A DNA stretch of 64,000 bases from Candidatus Endonucleibacter bathymodioli (GTDB taxonomy: Bacteria > Pseudomonadota > Gammaproteobacteria > Pseudomonadales > Endozoicomonadaceae). Made by a program: the position numbers and the translations under genes. Below, in pieces: positions 36,087-46,500 of the stretch. The DNA lies in NCBI GenBank assembly GCA_030674915.1, contig JASXSV010000017.1:15673-79672 (forward strand), given 5' to 3'. The stretch's first letter is position 1. Each line of letters opens with the position of its first letter. The notes beneath the pieces are model-generated. The model had not been told where the DNA came from, ran no database searches, and saw only the letters and a list, made by a program, of their open reading frames with translations.

Positions 36087-38171
36087 GTGTCTCAGCCACT
36101 CCATCACATCCCTGTTAGCACTCTCAAGGGTGTTGGTTCTGCCATGGCTGAAAAATTGGTCAGAATTAACATTCATACTTTGCAAGACATACTCTTCCAC
36201 TTACCTATACGCTATCAAGACCGGACCTGCGTAACGCCAATTAGTCACCTGAACCCTGAACATGGTGCTGTTATTCAGGGAAAAGTTATATCTTCTGATA
36301 TTGTTTTGGGCCGTCGTCGTAGCTTGCTATGCAAAATCAGTGATCATACTGGCACTATTGGATTACGTTTTTACCATTTTTCAGGAGCAAAAAAAAACCA
36401 ACTATGCCTGGGTGCGGAAGTTCGGTGCTTTGGTGAACCTCGACAAGGGGCTAGCGGGCTAGAAATTTATCATCCAGAATATCAGGTCATCACAGCAGAC
36501 ACCCCCATTACGACAGAAAGCACCCTGACACCAATTTACCCGGTTACCGAGGGGCTAACTCAACAACGTATTAGAGCCCTCTGTGAGCAAACACTGGATA
36601 TATTGACTGATACCGACTCTCTTCAGGAGCTACTACCAGAAACTCTGCGTAGCAAATTCCAGCTAAGCTCCCTAACAGAAGCCATTCATTTACTCCATCA
36701 ACCACCTTCAACTCTTTTAAAATCAATTTCTGGAGAAGATCGTCACCCCTCTCAGCGACGCCTTGCCTTTGAAGAGCTGCTGGCTCACAACCTAAGTTTA
36801 CAAAAAGTGCGCCTCAAAGCCAGAGAGGCCGCAGGCTTCAAACTACCAGCCAAACATACACTAAACAAGCCTTTCAAAGAGCAACTACCATTCTTTCTCA
36901 CTGCCTCTCAAGAAAGAGTATTAAAAGAAATATGTACCGATATGGCCAGTTCACTGCCCATGCTCCGCCTTATACAAGGTGATGTTGGTTCTGGCAAAAC
37001 GGTAGTAGCTGCAGTAGCTGCGCTTCAAGCGGTTGAAAATGATTTTCAGGCCGCAATTATGGCCCCCACTGAGATTCTAGCGGAACAACATGACTATAAC
37101 TTCCGCGGATGGTTTAAACCCCTAGGCATATCTGTTGCTTACCTATCAGGAAAAACTAAAGGCAACAAACGTCATGCTGAACTTGAGCGCATTGCTTCCG
37201 GTGAGGCAATGGTAGTGATTGGCACTCATGCACTTTTTCAGGATGACGTCCATTTCCATAAACTAGGTCTGGCGGTTATTGACGAACAACATCGCTTTGG
37301 GGTTCATCAACGCTTAGCCCTGCGGCAAAAAGGCGAACATGCAGGCGGACAACCGGACCAGTTGATTATGACTGCAACCCCCATTCCCAGAACACTAGCA
37401 ATGACCGCCTACGCAGACCTAGACTGTTCGATTATTGATGAATTGCCACCGGGACGAATCCCCGTGAATACGGTCATTATTAGTGATGATCGTAGGGGTG
37501 AAGTCATTAAACGCCTCAGAGCTGTTTGTCTAGAAGGCCGCCAGGTTTATTGGGTTTGCACTCTTATAAATGAGTCCGAGGCGCTACAGTGTCAAGCCGC
37601 CGAAGCAACATTCAAACAACTACAAACACTCTTGACAGAGCTCTCAATAGGGCTTGTTCACGGAAGAATGAAGGCCTCTGAAAAAGCTACCGTTATGGCA
37701 GCATTTAAGGATGGCCACTTACATGTCCTCGTCGCTACAACAGTTATAGAAGTGGGTGTTGATGTACCAAACGCAAGCCTGATGATTATTGAAAATCCTG
37801 AACGTCTAGGGCTCTCGCAGCTCCACCAGCTTCGCGGCAGGGTAGGTAGAGGTAAGGTTGCCAGCCACTGTCTGCTGATGTACCACTCTCCTCTATCCCA
37901 CCAAAGCAAAGAGCGCCTACTAATTATGCGTAATTCTTCAGATGGCTTTGTTATTGCGGAAAAAGATCTTCAGCTTCGTGGGCCTGGGGAAGTAATGGGG
38001 ACCAAACAGACAGGCCTGATGCAATTCAGAGTTGCTGTACTAGAAAGAGATGGAGATTTACTCAACGATGTTCGTGCAGCAGCCATACAGCTAATGGAAG
38101 AAGCACCAGACATCGCTGATCTTTTAATTGATCGCTGGCTGGGAAGCAGTGCTCAATACCGAGACGTTTAA
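36087..38171 (+). CDS. recG: ATP-dependent DNA helicase RecG
   Basis: Branch-migration helicase of 694 residues that remodels stalled forks and Holliday junctions. The N-terminal wedge/OB domain includes RYQDRTCVTPI and VIQGKVISSD. The helicase motifs are IQGDVGSGKTVVAA (I), APTEILAEQH (Ia), VIDEQHRFGVHQR (II), TATPIPRTLAM (III), VHGRMKASEK (IV), VATTVIEVGVDVPNAS (V) and QLRGRVGRGKVASHC (VI). The GTG start at 36087 has AGGGAG eight bases upstream and gives the usual length. No operon partner is adjacent. Confidence 0.97.
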   Translation: MSQPLHHIPVSTLKGVGSAMAEKLVRINIHTLQDILFHLPIRYQDRTCVTPISHLNPEHGAVIQGKVISSDIVLGRRRSLLCKISDHTGTIGLRFYHFSGAKKNQLCLGAEVRCFGEPRQGASGLEIYHPEYQVITADTPITTESTLTPIYPVTEGLTQQRIRALCEQTLDILTDTDSLQELLPETLRSKFQLSSLTEAIHLLHQPPSTLLKSISGEDRHPSQRRLAFEELLAHNLSLQKVRLKAREAAGFKLPAKHTLNKPFKEQLPFFLTASQERVLKEICTDMASSLPMLRLIQGDVGSGKTVVAAVAALQAVENDFQAAIMAPTEILAEQHDYNFRGWFKPLGISVAYLSGKTKGNKRHAELERIASGEAMVVIGTHALFQDDVHFHKLGLAVIDEQHRFGVHQRLALRQKGEHAGGQPDQLIMTATPIPRTLAMTAYADLDCSIIDELPPGRIPVNTVIISDDRRGEVIKRLRAVCLEGRQVYWVCTLINESEALQCQAAEATFKQLQTLLTELSIGLVHGRMKASEKATVMAAFKDGHLHVLVATTVIEVGVDVPNASLMIIENPERLGLSQLHQLRGRVGRGKVASHCLLMYHSPLSHQSKERLLIMRNSSDGFVIAEKDLQLRGPGEVMGTKQTGLMQFRVAVLERDGDLLNDVRAAAIQLMEEAPDIADLLIDRWLGSSAQYRDV

Positions 38172-38640
38172 TTGAATACTCTCATCCATGGCTTAAAAAC
38201 CCAAGATAACGGAAAGTACAGATAAGTGGAAACATGCAAAGTCTGCTCAGGATAAGGGGGCAAAGCCTACCCCTTTTATCTTCACAGACGGAGAACACGT
38301 CGGTTTCCATTGAATGCGTAAGGATTTTCCTGCTTTTAGCTTTGTTTAAAAATAGGGGAGTTACCGCAAGACCAACAAAATACCTGCATCGCTAAACATA
38401 ACGTGTATCTTTACCCTTACATAACAATGTGGTTACTAAGACTAACCAATTTACAACAACTCATCGTCCGACCAGTCTAAATAATGTATTTAGTAAAAAG
38501 CACTTGTAATCCTTGGTAGTGCAATAAAAAGACAGGTTCATTAAGCCACAACTATTCGATATTTATTTTCAGTAAATATTGTTTATTCGGCAAAAAAAAC
38601 AATGCACCAATATATGTATATTATATAAGGAGGTATCCCC
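38172..38640. other. Gap between recG and the first ankyrin gene
   Basis: About 470 AT-rich bases with no gene or repeat that I recognise. The last 60 bases must carry the promoter and leader of the ankyrin gene; a very strong ribosome binding site ends it. Confidence 0.5.
38627..38634 (+). promoter_or_regulatory. Near-perfect Shine-Dalgarno sequence
   Basis: TAAGGAGGT lies six bases before the ATG at 38641 and matches the anti-Shine-Dalgarno end of 16S rRNA completely. It fixes the start and suggests high translation of this large protein. Confidence 0.85.
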
Positions 38641-41600
38641 ATGCATTCTCAACAAAAGGTTCAACCTAATAGAGCGCATTTAGTTGCCGCAGCCACTGCT
38701 AAACAATCATCCGTAGGAACGTCGAATGGTAAGAACATAACTACTACACCTGACACTCACATTGCAGGCATGATCGTTGACTCTAGTCAGCCAAGCTCTT
38801 CTGGAAACCTTCCACCTAAACTCGGTAAGAGAAAGGCGTCTTTAGCACCAAACACTGTTGATCAAAATGCGAAGAAAAGAAGAACCCTCCATACAGACAA
38901 ACCTCAAACTTTTCCGTCGGAAATGGAAACTTCACGGACGAGCAAAGACAGAATAGAGGGGGCTACGTTTCCAAATACTGAGCGAGAATCCAATGATACA
39001 GCAGCGGACCCAGATGCTTATGAAACCATGGATATTGATGAAAATAAAAACGACAAAATACCCATACCTACTCCTAATATTTATGAAACAATAAAAATCA
39101 CAACGCCTGAAGACTTTCCTGATTATGCTAAATTCCCAGAGGTTAAGAGTTATCATGACCTAGTAAAAGACCCATCTTTTCCCATCATTAAATCTCAGTT
39201 TATAAATGACATTCTGGCACTCAAGGAGTTGGCTCCCAAATTTGTTGGAAACATATTCGATAAAGCAATAAGCGATTTTCATCTTAAGATAGTAACACCT
39301 GATCTCATTTCCGATAATGATTTGTTGCTGCTATATAGAGAGATGCGATTTTATCTGCACTCTCTGATAACTACGCTTAATTGCTATCAAAATGAATATC
39401 AAAAAGAGGACATAAATTCTCAGCAAAAAAACTATATCGCATCTGTACTCCATTCCTGCTTGGAGGGCATTGATTACTGTCCTGCTGGTGTTTGCGGACG
39501 TTTTAAAAGCCATTTTATTGACTTAGCAGCATCTAAGTCGGGGCTGAATGGGCGGATTTTTAATATTCGAAAAAAGTTATTGCATGACTTTGTTAATATA
39601 TTTCTGACTGAAATGCACAGAAGTGAGGAAATGGAGGTTCCCCCATGCATGGAAATTCACTACAGCAACTCCTTTTACAATATTTATTGTGATACTCTGA
39701 AACTTCCGCCTATTGATGATGAATCCGCAACGCCAGAATCCAAATTAGACCCGAAATATGTTGAAAAGTTTAAGTCAGGAGCAGCAGTATATACCAGCAA
39801 ATTTGCTATCCTTCAAAAACTAGCAGATGGATGGTCCGATGAGATGAGCTCTCATTTTCGTAATGGGGGTGTATCTAGTTGGGAAAATAAGAACATACCT
39901 CCTGCCGAATTCCAATATAATGGGGACACCTTAGAAACTTTAGATAGTAGAGTATTCAAACCGGTTAGCAGCTGGCTTGGCAAAGAAAACAACAAGGCGC
40001 TTAGTATCTGGTCATTAATAGACGTAATAAAAGATGGCTGCTATTCCTTTCTACGTTACAGGGAAAAGCTAACGGCTTGGGTAGCAAACAGTTTGGAAAG
40101 GTCAACAGACAATTCTTTAAGCGAATCTTTAAACGAATCTTTAAACGAATCTTTAAACGAATCTTTAAACGAATCAAAAGTAACAGTATTTGCCTCTATT
40201 TCCGACACAAGCAACCCCAACTTGCATATAGGAACAATGGACGGGGATTTCTTCTGGCTATTTGAGGATGAACGGCGTCTTGAAATAGGGGATCCATGTG
40301 TTTTCGAATCTGACAACCATATCACGCTTGAGTTATCTCACTTAACGCCAGAGCGTATCTCGCGCGATTCTGAGGTCAACCATGCTCTCGTGACTCAGGC
40401 ACTGGAGCATACTAACAAGGCCGAGGATATTGCCTCGTTTTTTATGAACCCGGTCATCAGTAAACAGCTTGGTGAAACAACACCGTGGTTTACTCAGGTA
40501 CTTTCCAATAAACTTACCGATAAATTGGTTCATAATAAGGATGATAAGTTTAAAGCGACATTATGCCACTGTGTATGCTCCCAAATTATTAACTCCAAAG
40601 AAAAAGTCGTTACACCAGAGCTTATCGCCTGGCTGATCAATACTCCATTGCTGGAGCCAGTATTATTAGAGCTCCAAAGACACAAAATAGATATTACTCC
40701 AATCACACAAGTTTTAAACAGCTGGCAGATTTCCGATTTTTCAACAAACAATATAAAACAACTTCTAAGACCCGAAGATTGCCCGCGGTTATTAAAGCAA
40801 GCATATCGCCTAGAGCAGGCGGAATTAGTGTCTAATCTATTCTTAACAGAGCATTGTGATGGGTTAATTCATAACTTGAACCCTGAATATAAAAGTCCTC
40901 TATGTTTATTAGCACGTCGTGGAGTTTTGCCAGGATTGAAATACCTATTGGCAAAAACTAGCTTATATATAAATTACAAAGATAATAACGGTAATACACC
41001 CCTGCACAACGCCATATTGGGAGGCAGCTTAGAGAGTGTTAAAGAATTATTGTCCGTCCGCGGCATTCAGATCGATACGATGAATAACGACAACCTGTCT
41101 CCCCTTGGCTGCGCAGTTAAAATGGGCCACACAGAATGCGTTAAAGCGCTGCTGGCCAGAGATGCTAAAATTCACGGAACGCCACTCCTTCATCACGCAG
41201 CCTTATACGGGCACGTAGAGTGCCTTAAGGCACTACTTGCCGCAAATGCTACGCCCAGCACTAAGGATAAGGATGGCAATACTCCTTTGCATTATGCCGC
41301 CCAACAAGGCCATACAGCGTGCGCTAAGGTGCTATTGTCCGCAAAACCTAATCTGATAGTAGAGTGTGCTCTGTTGTTCGTGGATGCTAAACATGATCCA
41401 GTAAATGTTAAAGATTCCACCGGTGAGACGCCCTTGGCTAAGGCCGCCGGAAATGGCCACGTTGAGTGTGTTAAATTGTTATTGTCCTCCAAAAACATTC
41501 TGATAGATTCAAAGGATCTATTCGGGGTTACTCCTTTGGCATCTGCCGCCTCAAGGGGGCATACAGAGTGCATTAAGGCGCTGTTGCTCGCAGGTGCTAA

Positions 41601-43185
41601 GGCCAATATAACATGTTCGTCCTACGGTTTTACTCCCCTTCATTTTGCCGCCAGTGCCGGCCATGTGGAGTCTGTCAAACTGTTATTTCGTTCTGAAAAT
41701 GATAGCTTCCCTTGTAGAGTCTTAGGTTCTACTCCCTTGAACATTGCCATCCGACATGCCCGCGTCGAGTGTGCTAAGGTGCTCTTATCCTCAAACAATG
41801 CTCCGCTAAATACTAAAGACTCTGGACCACCAGGACGTACGCCCTTGGGCCATGCCGCCCACATTGGTTGCATAGAACTCATTGAAGCGCTGCTTCTCGC
41901 AGGTGCTAAGCCCGATATACCGGATGCAAACGGTACTTCTCCACTGAGCGCAGCAGCCATAAACGGCCATATAAAGTGTATGGAGCTGTTATTGGCAGCA
42001 AACAGTACTATGCTCAATGTCGCAGATATATCCGGCCTTACTCCCTTGAACAATGCTGCCGCACATGGCCACATCGAGTCCATAAAGGCTCTATTGAGCG
42101 CAGGAGCCAAGGTCAATGCACCGAGTGGCTGCTTTGATGCTCCTCTGAGCAGCGCAGCCAAAGCTGGCCAGATAGAGAGTCTCACCCTGTTGCTGGCCGC
42201 AGGAGCTGACCCCAATGCTATAGATCATTCCCTCTGTACAGCCCTGATCTATGCCTCCAAAAATGGCCATGTAGAGTGTGTTAATGCTCTGTTGGCTGCA
42301 GGCGCTAAGGCCGATATCCTGGATAACAACGGCAGTACAGCTCTGGCCAATGCCTCCAAGAATGGCCATCTAGAGTGTGTTAACGCGTTATTGGCCGCAG
42401 GAGCTGAGCCCAATATCCTGGACTCCACCGGCAATACAGCCCTAAACCTCGCAGCCAAAGCTGGCGCTAGTAAGTGTGTTAAGGCGTTATTGTCCGCAGG
42501 CGCTAATATCAATATTTGTGATCTCAATGGCAATACTGCTCTGAGCTACGCAGTCGAAGCAGAAAAGATGGAGTGTGTTAATATATTATTGAACACAAAC
42601 AAGAATCTGGTCAATTTTGCAGATACCACCGGCTGTACGCCCTTGAGCAAGGCCGTCAAAAATGGCGATTTGCCATGCATGAGGGCTCTGTTGGACGCCG
42701 GCGCTAATACTATGATGGCGGATGTAGATGGTACGACCCCACTGCACTTAGCATCCAGTCTTAGCTACGTAGACGTAGACGCTATTAAAATGTTATTGGC
42801 AGTACCAGGTACTCTGGTCAATTGCACAGATAAACTCGGCTCTACTCCCCTGATCTGCGCCGCCCGCAATGGTTATACAGTGCATGTTGTTACGCTATTG
42901 AACACCCCTGGCATTAATGTCAGTGCGGATACATGCGGCAATACTCCCCTGCACTGCGCGGCCGCCTTCGGCAATGAAGCGTGCATTAAAGAGCTGCTGA
43001 ACTCTTCCTTTAAATACGCTCATATAAATAGAGAAGGCAAGACTCCAATTATGTTAGCCAAGGAGTGTGGCGCTAAAAACTGTGTAGAAGTATTGGAAAA
43101 ATATAATTTGAGTGCCTACGATTCTTCTTTTATTCTCGGCCGTGACCAAGTCACATATTGGCCATCTTCGTGTAATATATCTTGA
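38641..43185 (+). CDS. Giant ankyrin-repeat protein 1, putative host-directed protein
   Basis: A 1514-residue protein. Residues 1-120 are low-complexity and hold a bipartite basic cluster, KRK at 63-65 and KKRR at 78-81, like a eukaryotic nuclear localisation signal. Residues about 135-745 form a long region shared only with the neighbouring paralogue (for example YETIKITTPEDFPDY, PNLHIGTMDGDFFWLFEDE, LNSWQISDF). A tandem SLNE stretch lies at about residues 492-511. Residues 750-1490 hold about 21 ankyrin repeats of the TPLHxAAxxGHxECVKxLLxAGA type. The tail ends SCNIS. There is no signal peptide. Ankyrin repeats bind proteins; delivery by a secretion system and nuclear targeting are inferences. 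Confidence 0.88.
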   Translation: MHSQQKVQPNRAHLVAAATAKQSSVGTSNGKNITTTPDTHIAGMIVDSSQPSSSGNLPPKLGKRKASLAPNTVDQNAKKRRTLHTDKPQTFPSEMETSRTSKDRIEGATFPNTERESNDTAADPDAYETMDIDENKNDKIPIPTPNIYETIKITTPEDFPDYAKFPEVKSYHDLVKDPSFPIIKSQFINDILALKELAPKFVGNIFDKAISDFHLKIVTPDLISDNDLLLLYREMRFYLHSLITTLNCYQNEYQKEDINSQQKNYIASVLHSCLEGIDYCPAGVCGRFKSHFIDLAASKSGLNGRIFNIRKKLLHDFVNIFLTEMHRSEEMEVPPCMEIHYSNSFYNIYCDTLKLPPIDDESATPESKLDPKYVEKFKSGAAVYTSKFAILQKLADGWSDEMSSHFRNGGVSSWENKNIPPAEFQYNGDTLETLDSRVFKPVSSWLGKENNKALSIWSLIDVIKDGCYSFLRYREKLTAWVANSLERSTDNSLSESLNESLNESLNESLNESKVTVFASISDTSNPNLHIGTMDGDFFWLFEDERRLEIGDPCVFESDNHITLELSHLTPERISRDSEVNHALVTQALEHTNKAEDIASFFMNPVISKQLGETTPWFTQVLSNKLTDKLVHNKDDKFKATLCHCVCSQIINSKEKVVTPELIAWLINTPLLEPVLLELQRHKIDITPITQVLNSWQISDFSTNNIKQLLRPEDCPRLLKQAYRLEQAELVSNLFLTEHCDGLIHNLNPEYKSPLCLLARRGVLPGLKYLLAKTSLYINYKDNNGNTPLHNAILGGSLESVKELLSVRGIQIDTMNNDNLSPLGCAVKMGHTECVKALLARDAKIHGTPLLHHAALYGHVECLKALLAANATPSTKDKDGNTPLHYAAQQGHTACAKVLLSAKPNLIVECALLFVDAKHDPVNVKDSTGETPLAKAAGNGHVECVKLLLSSKNILIDSKDLFGVTPLASAASRGHTECIKALLLAGAKANITCSSYGFTPLHFAASAGHVESVKLLFRSENDSFPCRVLGSTPLNIAIRHARVECAKVLLSSNNAPLNTKDSGPPGRTPLGHAAHIGCIELIEALLLAGAKPDIPDANGTSPLSAAAINGHIKCMELLLAANSTMLNVADISGLTPLNNAAAHGHIESIKALLSAGAKVNAPSGCFDAPLSSAAKAGQIESLTLLLAAGADPNAIDHSLCTALIYASKNGHVECVNALLAAGAKADILDNNGSTALANASKNGHLECVNALLAAGAEPNILDSTGNTALNLAAKAGASKCVKALLSAGANINICDLNGNTALSYAVEAEKMECVNILLNTNKNLVNFADTTGCTPLSKAVKNGDLPCMRALLDAGANTMMADVDGTTPLHLASSLSYVDVDAIKMLLAVPGTLVNCTDKLGSTPLICAARNGYTVHVVTLLNTPGINVSADTCGNTPLHCAAAFGNEACIKELLNSSFKYAHINREGKTPIMLAKECGAKNCVEVLEKYNLSAYDSSFILGRDQVTYWPSSCNIS
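40114..40173 (+). repeat. Five 12 bp tandem repeats inside ankyrin gene 1
   Basis: The unit TCTTTAAACGAA occurs four times after one variant TCTTTAAGCGAA, adding SLSE/SLNE in frame. The paralogue has a single equivalent (NSLIES), so the array expanded here, most simply by replication slippage. Confidence 0.95.
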
Positions 43186-43201
43186 TCCGTCATCATTGTT
43201 T

Positions 43202-43263
43202 TGAGACCTTTGCACGATTGTTCCCGTTCCAACTAACAAAAGAACAACCGTGCAAAGGTCTCA
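43202..43263. repeat. Long hairpin after ankyrin gene 1, made of IS-type ends
   Basis: Arms of 22 bases (43202-43223 and 43242-43263, one mismatch) begin TGAGACCTTTGCACG. The same outer sequence forms the ends of IS5-type element B (56096, 60993). It starts 16 bases past the stop codon and could serve as the gene's terminator. Confidence 0.85.
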
Positions 43264-43559
43264 CATCATAAGTCTAAAATTTAAATTTCTAGGCTTCGGT
43301 GAAAAATCAACATTCTTATTCAGAAACTCCTTAACTAACAATGTAGTTATTAATATTAACCCTATAATTGCAACCAATCTAGCGTTTCCGTGTCAAATAC
43401 ATACATACATAAATGTACAACACACATTAGGAAAAGACCTAATACAAAAATCAGATTCTTTAGAAATACAACTACAGAATATTTGTGCTACGTGCGTTTG
43501 AATTCATCAAAAATAACAATGCAAGACTCCGAGATAGCTACATACAGAGGTACGTGTAT
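43264..43559. other. Gap between the two ankyrin genes
   Basis: About 300 AT-rich bases after the hairpin. An 83-codon frame starting inside the hairpin (43250) has no family features and is not supported. The leader of the second ankyrin gene lies here. Confidence 0.45.
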
Positions 43560-46500
43560 ATGAATCGTCCGCAACAATCCCAACCCAATAGATCGCCTTT
43601 GATGATGACAATCGCGCCTGAGCAACCTGTAGCAGGGATATCAAATGATACAAACATAACTGCTACGCCTGGCACTAGCACGGCAGGTATGAGCTTTGAC
43701 CCCAATCAGCCAAGCACTTCGAGAGATATGCCATCCAATCTACGTAAGAGATCAGCATCTTCCACGCCAGAACTTGCTGGCCAAGATCCTAAAAAAAGAA
43801 GAGTACCACCGCAAACTCAAGACTTAGGAAACCAATCGTCATTGCCTAATAATGAGCAAGAATTTAATGATAAGGCAACTGACCAAGATGTTGCTGAAGA
43901 AATGGACGTTGATCAAAATGAAAATGATGCAACACCAATCCCGACATACAATATATATGAAACTATAAATCCTGCAACGGCCAAAGACTTGCCTAATTAT
44001 ATTCAATTACCAGAAGTCAAAAAATTCGAAGACCTAAAAAACCATTGCTCTTTCCCAAAGATTCAAACTAATTTTCTAAATGATATTGATGAGTTCAAGC
44101 AGCTGGTAAGATACTTTGTTGCCAACAAATTCGATAAGCCATTAAACACATTTTACAAAAACATACAACACTCTTATGACGGTTCTTTTAGTCACCTGTT
44201 GCCACTTTATCAAGAAACGGCCCTTGATCTGCGCTGTCTGATAGTGAAGCTTAAGCGCTACCATACACAACATAAAGAATATGACACAGACTCCAAGCAA
44301 AAAGACTATATTGCAACTGTACTCAATTCTTGTTTGGAGGGCGTTGATGAGTGTGCTGCTGGCGTTCACGGACGTTTTCGACTTAGCTTTTTGGATCTTG
44401 AAGCATCAGAGAGAGGCCTGGCTGGAAAGTTTCTCAGTGCAAGAAAAACATTACTTCATGAGGTGATAAACTCATTTATGGCTGAAGTCATGCGAAAAGA
44501 TAACCGTGAGATTAGTCAGATAATGGAATGCCATTATGCCAACGGCCTCTACAATCTGGCTTGTAAAGACCTAAACCTTGATCCTATTATTGATGTATTC
44601 GCCACTCTTCCCTCTGACAAGGGAACCATTGAACGTTTTAAGTTGGCGGTAAAAGCGCATGTAAGCAGAAACTCTATCATTAGAAAGATATCGCGTGAAT
44701 GGTCTAATGAACTAAATACGCTTTTGCAAAAGTGGGGGATATCGATAGGGGAAAATAAGAGCATACCTGCTTCCGAACTTAAGTCAGGCATAATTGACTC
44801 TTGTGACAATAGACTATTCAAACTTATTAACAGTTGGCTGGGGACAAAAAAAACTGAGGCGATTAACATCCAAACACTAATGGCCGAAGACGACAATGGC
44901 GACTATTCCTTTGCCGGTTACCAAGAAAAGTTATTAGCCTGGGTAGCACACCATATTAAAGAAACAAAAGACAACTCTTTAATCGAATCAAAAGTAACAG
45001 TTTTTTCCTCTATTCCCTGTACGGTCACACCTAACCTGCATATAGGAACAATTGACGGAGCTTTCTTCTGGCTCTTTGATGATGAACAACATCTTGAGGC
45101 AGGGCATCCATGTGCTTTTAAGTCTGACAATCACGTCTCTCTTGAATTATCTCATTTAGCCTCAAATCACTTATGCAGTGATCCTGAAGCCAACTACGAC
45201 CTCCTTACTCAGGCACTTGAGCAGACTGACAAGGCCGAGGATATTGCTTCGTTTTTTATGAGCTGGGACATAAGTAAAAAACTAGGCAATAGAGAATCTT
45301 GGCTGACTCATACACTTGCCAATCAACTTACAGATAAATTGATTCGTAAGAGTGACGAGTTTAAAGCAACATTATGCAAGTGTGTATGCGATCAAGTGGT
45401 TAACTGCGAAGGGAAAGTCATTTTGCCAGAAGCGATAGGCTGGATAATCAACACGCCATTACTAAAGCCAGTACTATTAGAGCTAAACCGCCATAAAATA
45501 CATATTTCTTCAATAACACAAAATCTCAACAGCTGGCAGATTTCAGATTTTTCAGCGAACGATATACAGCTATTGCTGGAACCGCAAGATATCAAACGAT
45601 TAACAGCCCAGGCAATACGCCTAAAGCAAAGCAAACTAGCTAGTAGATTCTTTTCAGGATACTCAGCACGTTCCATAGAAGATCTAGTTCGCACCCCATC
45701 GAGGAAATTATTACTGGGCGAAACAGAAATGACTAAACTCTCAAAATCTCTGAACAGCTGGCAGATTTCAGATTTTCAAGAAAAGGATATAAAGTTATTG
45801 CTGACCCCGAAAGACTGCCAGCGTTTATTTAAGCAGGCATACGCCCTAAAGGACACGGATTTAAAGTCTCGTCTATTAAAAGCAGGATATTGCGACGAAG
45901 TAGTCCACTCTCTCACCCTAAAACACGCGGAGCTTGTGTCTCATCTCTTAGCAACAGGACACTGTGATGAAATAATTGATTCCTTAAACGGGGGAGAAAA
46001 AGGGCTTATGCGTTTCTTTGATAAGAATGGTATTGCAAAGGGGGTGAAATACCTATTGAAAAAAAATGACATAAATCAATCTTTTCTCTACGCGGCCCAA
46101 GATGGTAACGTAGAGTCAATGAAGGCGCTGCTGGCCATAGGCGCTAGCGCCAAACATTCAGACCCCGCAGGTATGACTGCTCTGTGCTTTGCCGCTCAAA
46201 ACGGCCATTTAGAATGTGTTAATCTGTTATTGGCTGCAAACGGAACGCTGGTAGATATTCCAGATCTATTCTTCCGCACGCCCTTAACCTATGCCGCCGA
46301 AAATGGTCACGTAGAGTGCTTGAAAGCGCTGCTGGCCATAGGCGCTAATGTCAATTCCTCAGACTACTACGGTAAGACGGCTCTGCGCTTTGCAGCTAAA
46401 AACGGCCATTCCAAGTGCCTTAATGTGCTGTTAGACAGTGGCGCTAGGGTCGATCTAACGGATGGCAATAAAGTGAGCCCCCTGAGCTGCGCAGCCTCAG

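Noticed and set aside
40056..40325. Antisense frame with KDSF repeats opposite ankyrin gene 1
   Set aside because: It is simply the complement of the 12 bp tandem array in a strongly coding sense frame.
43250..43501. 83-codon plus-strand reading frame between the ankyrin genes
   Set aside because: It begins inside the palindromic hairpin, has no ribosome binding site and no family resemblance.
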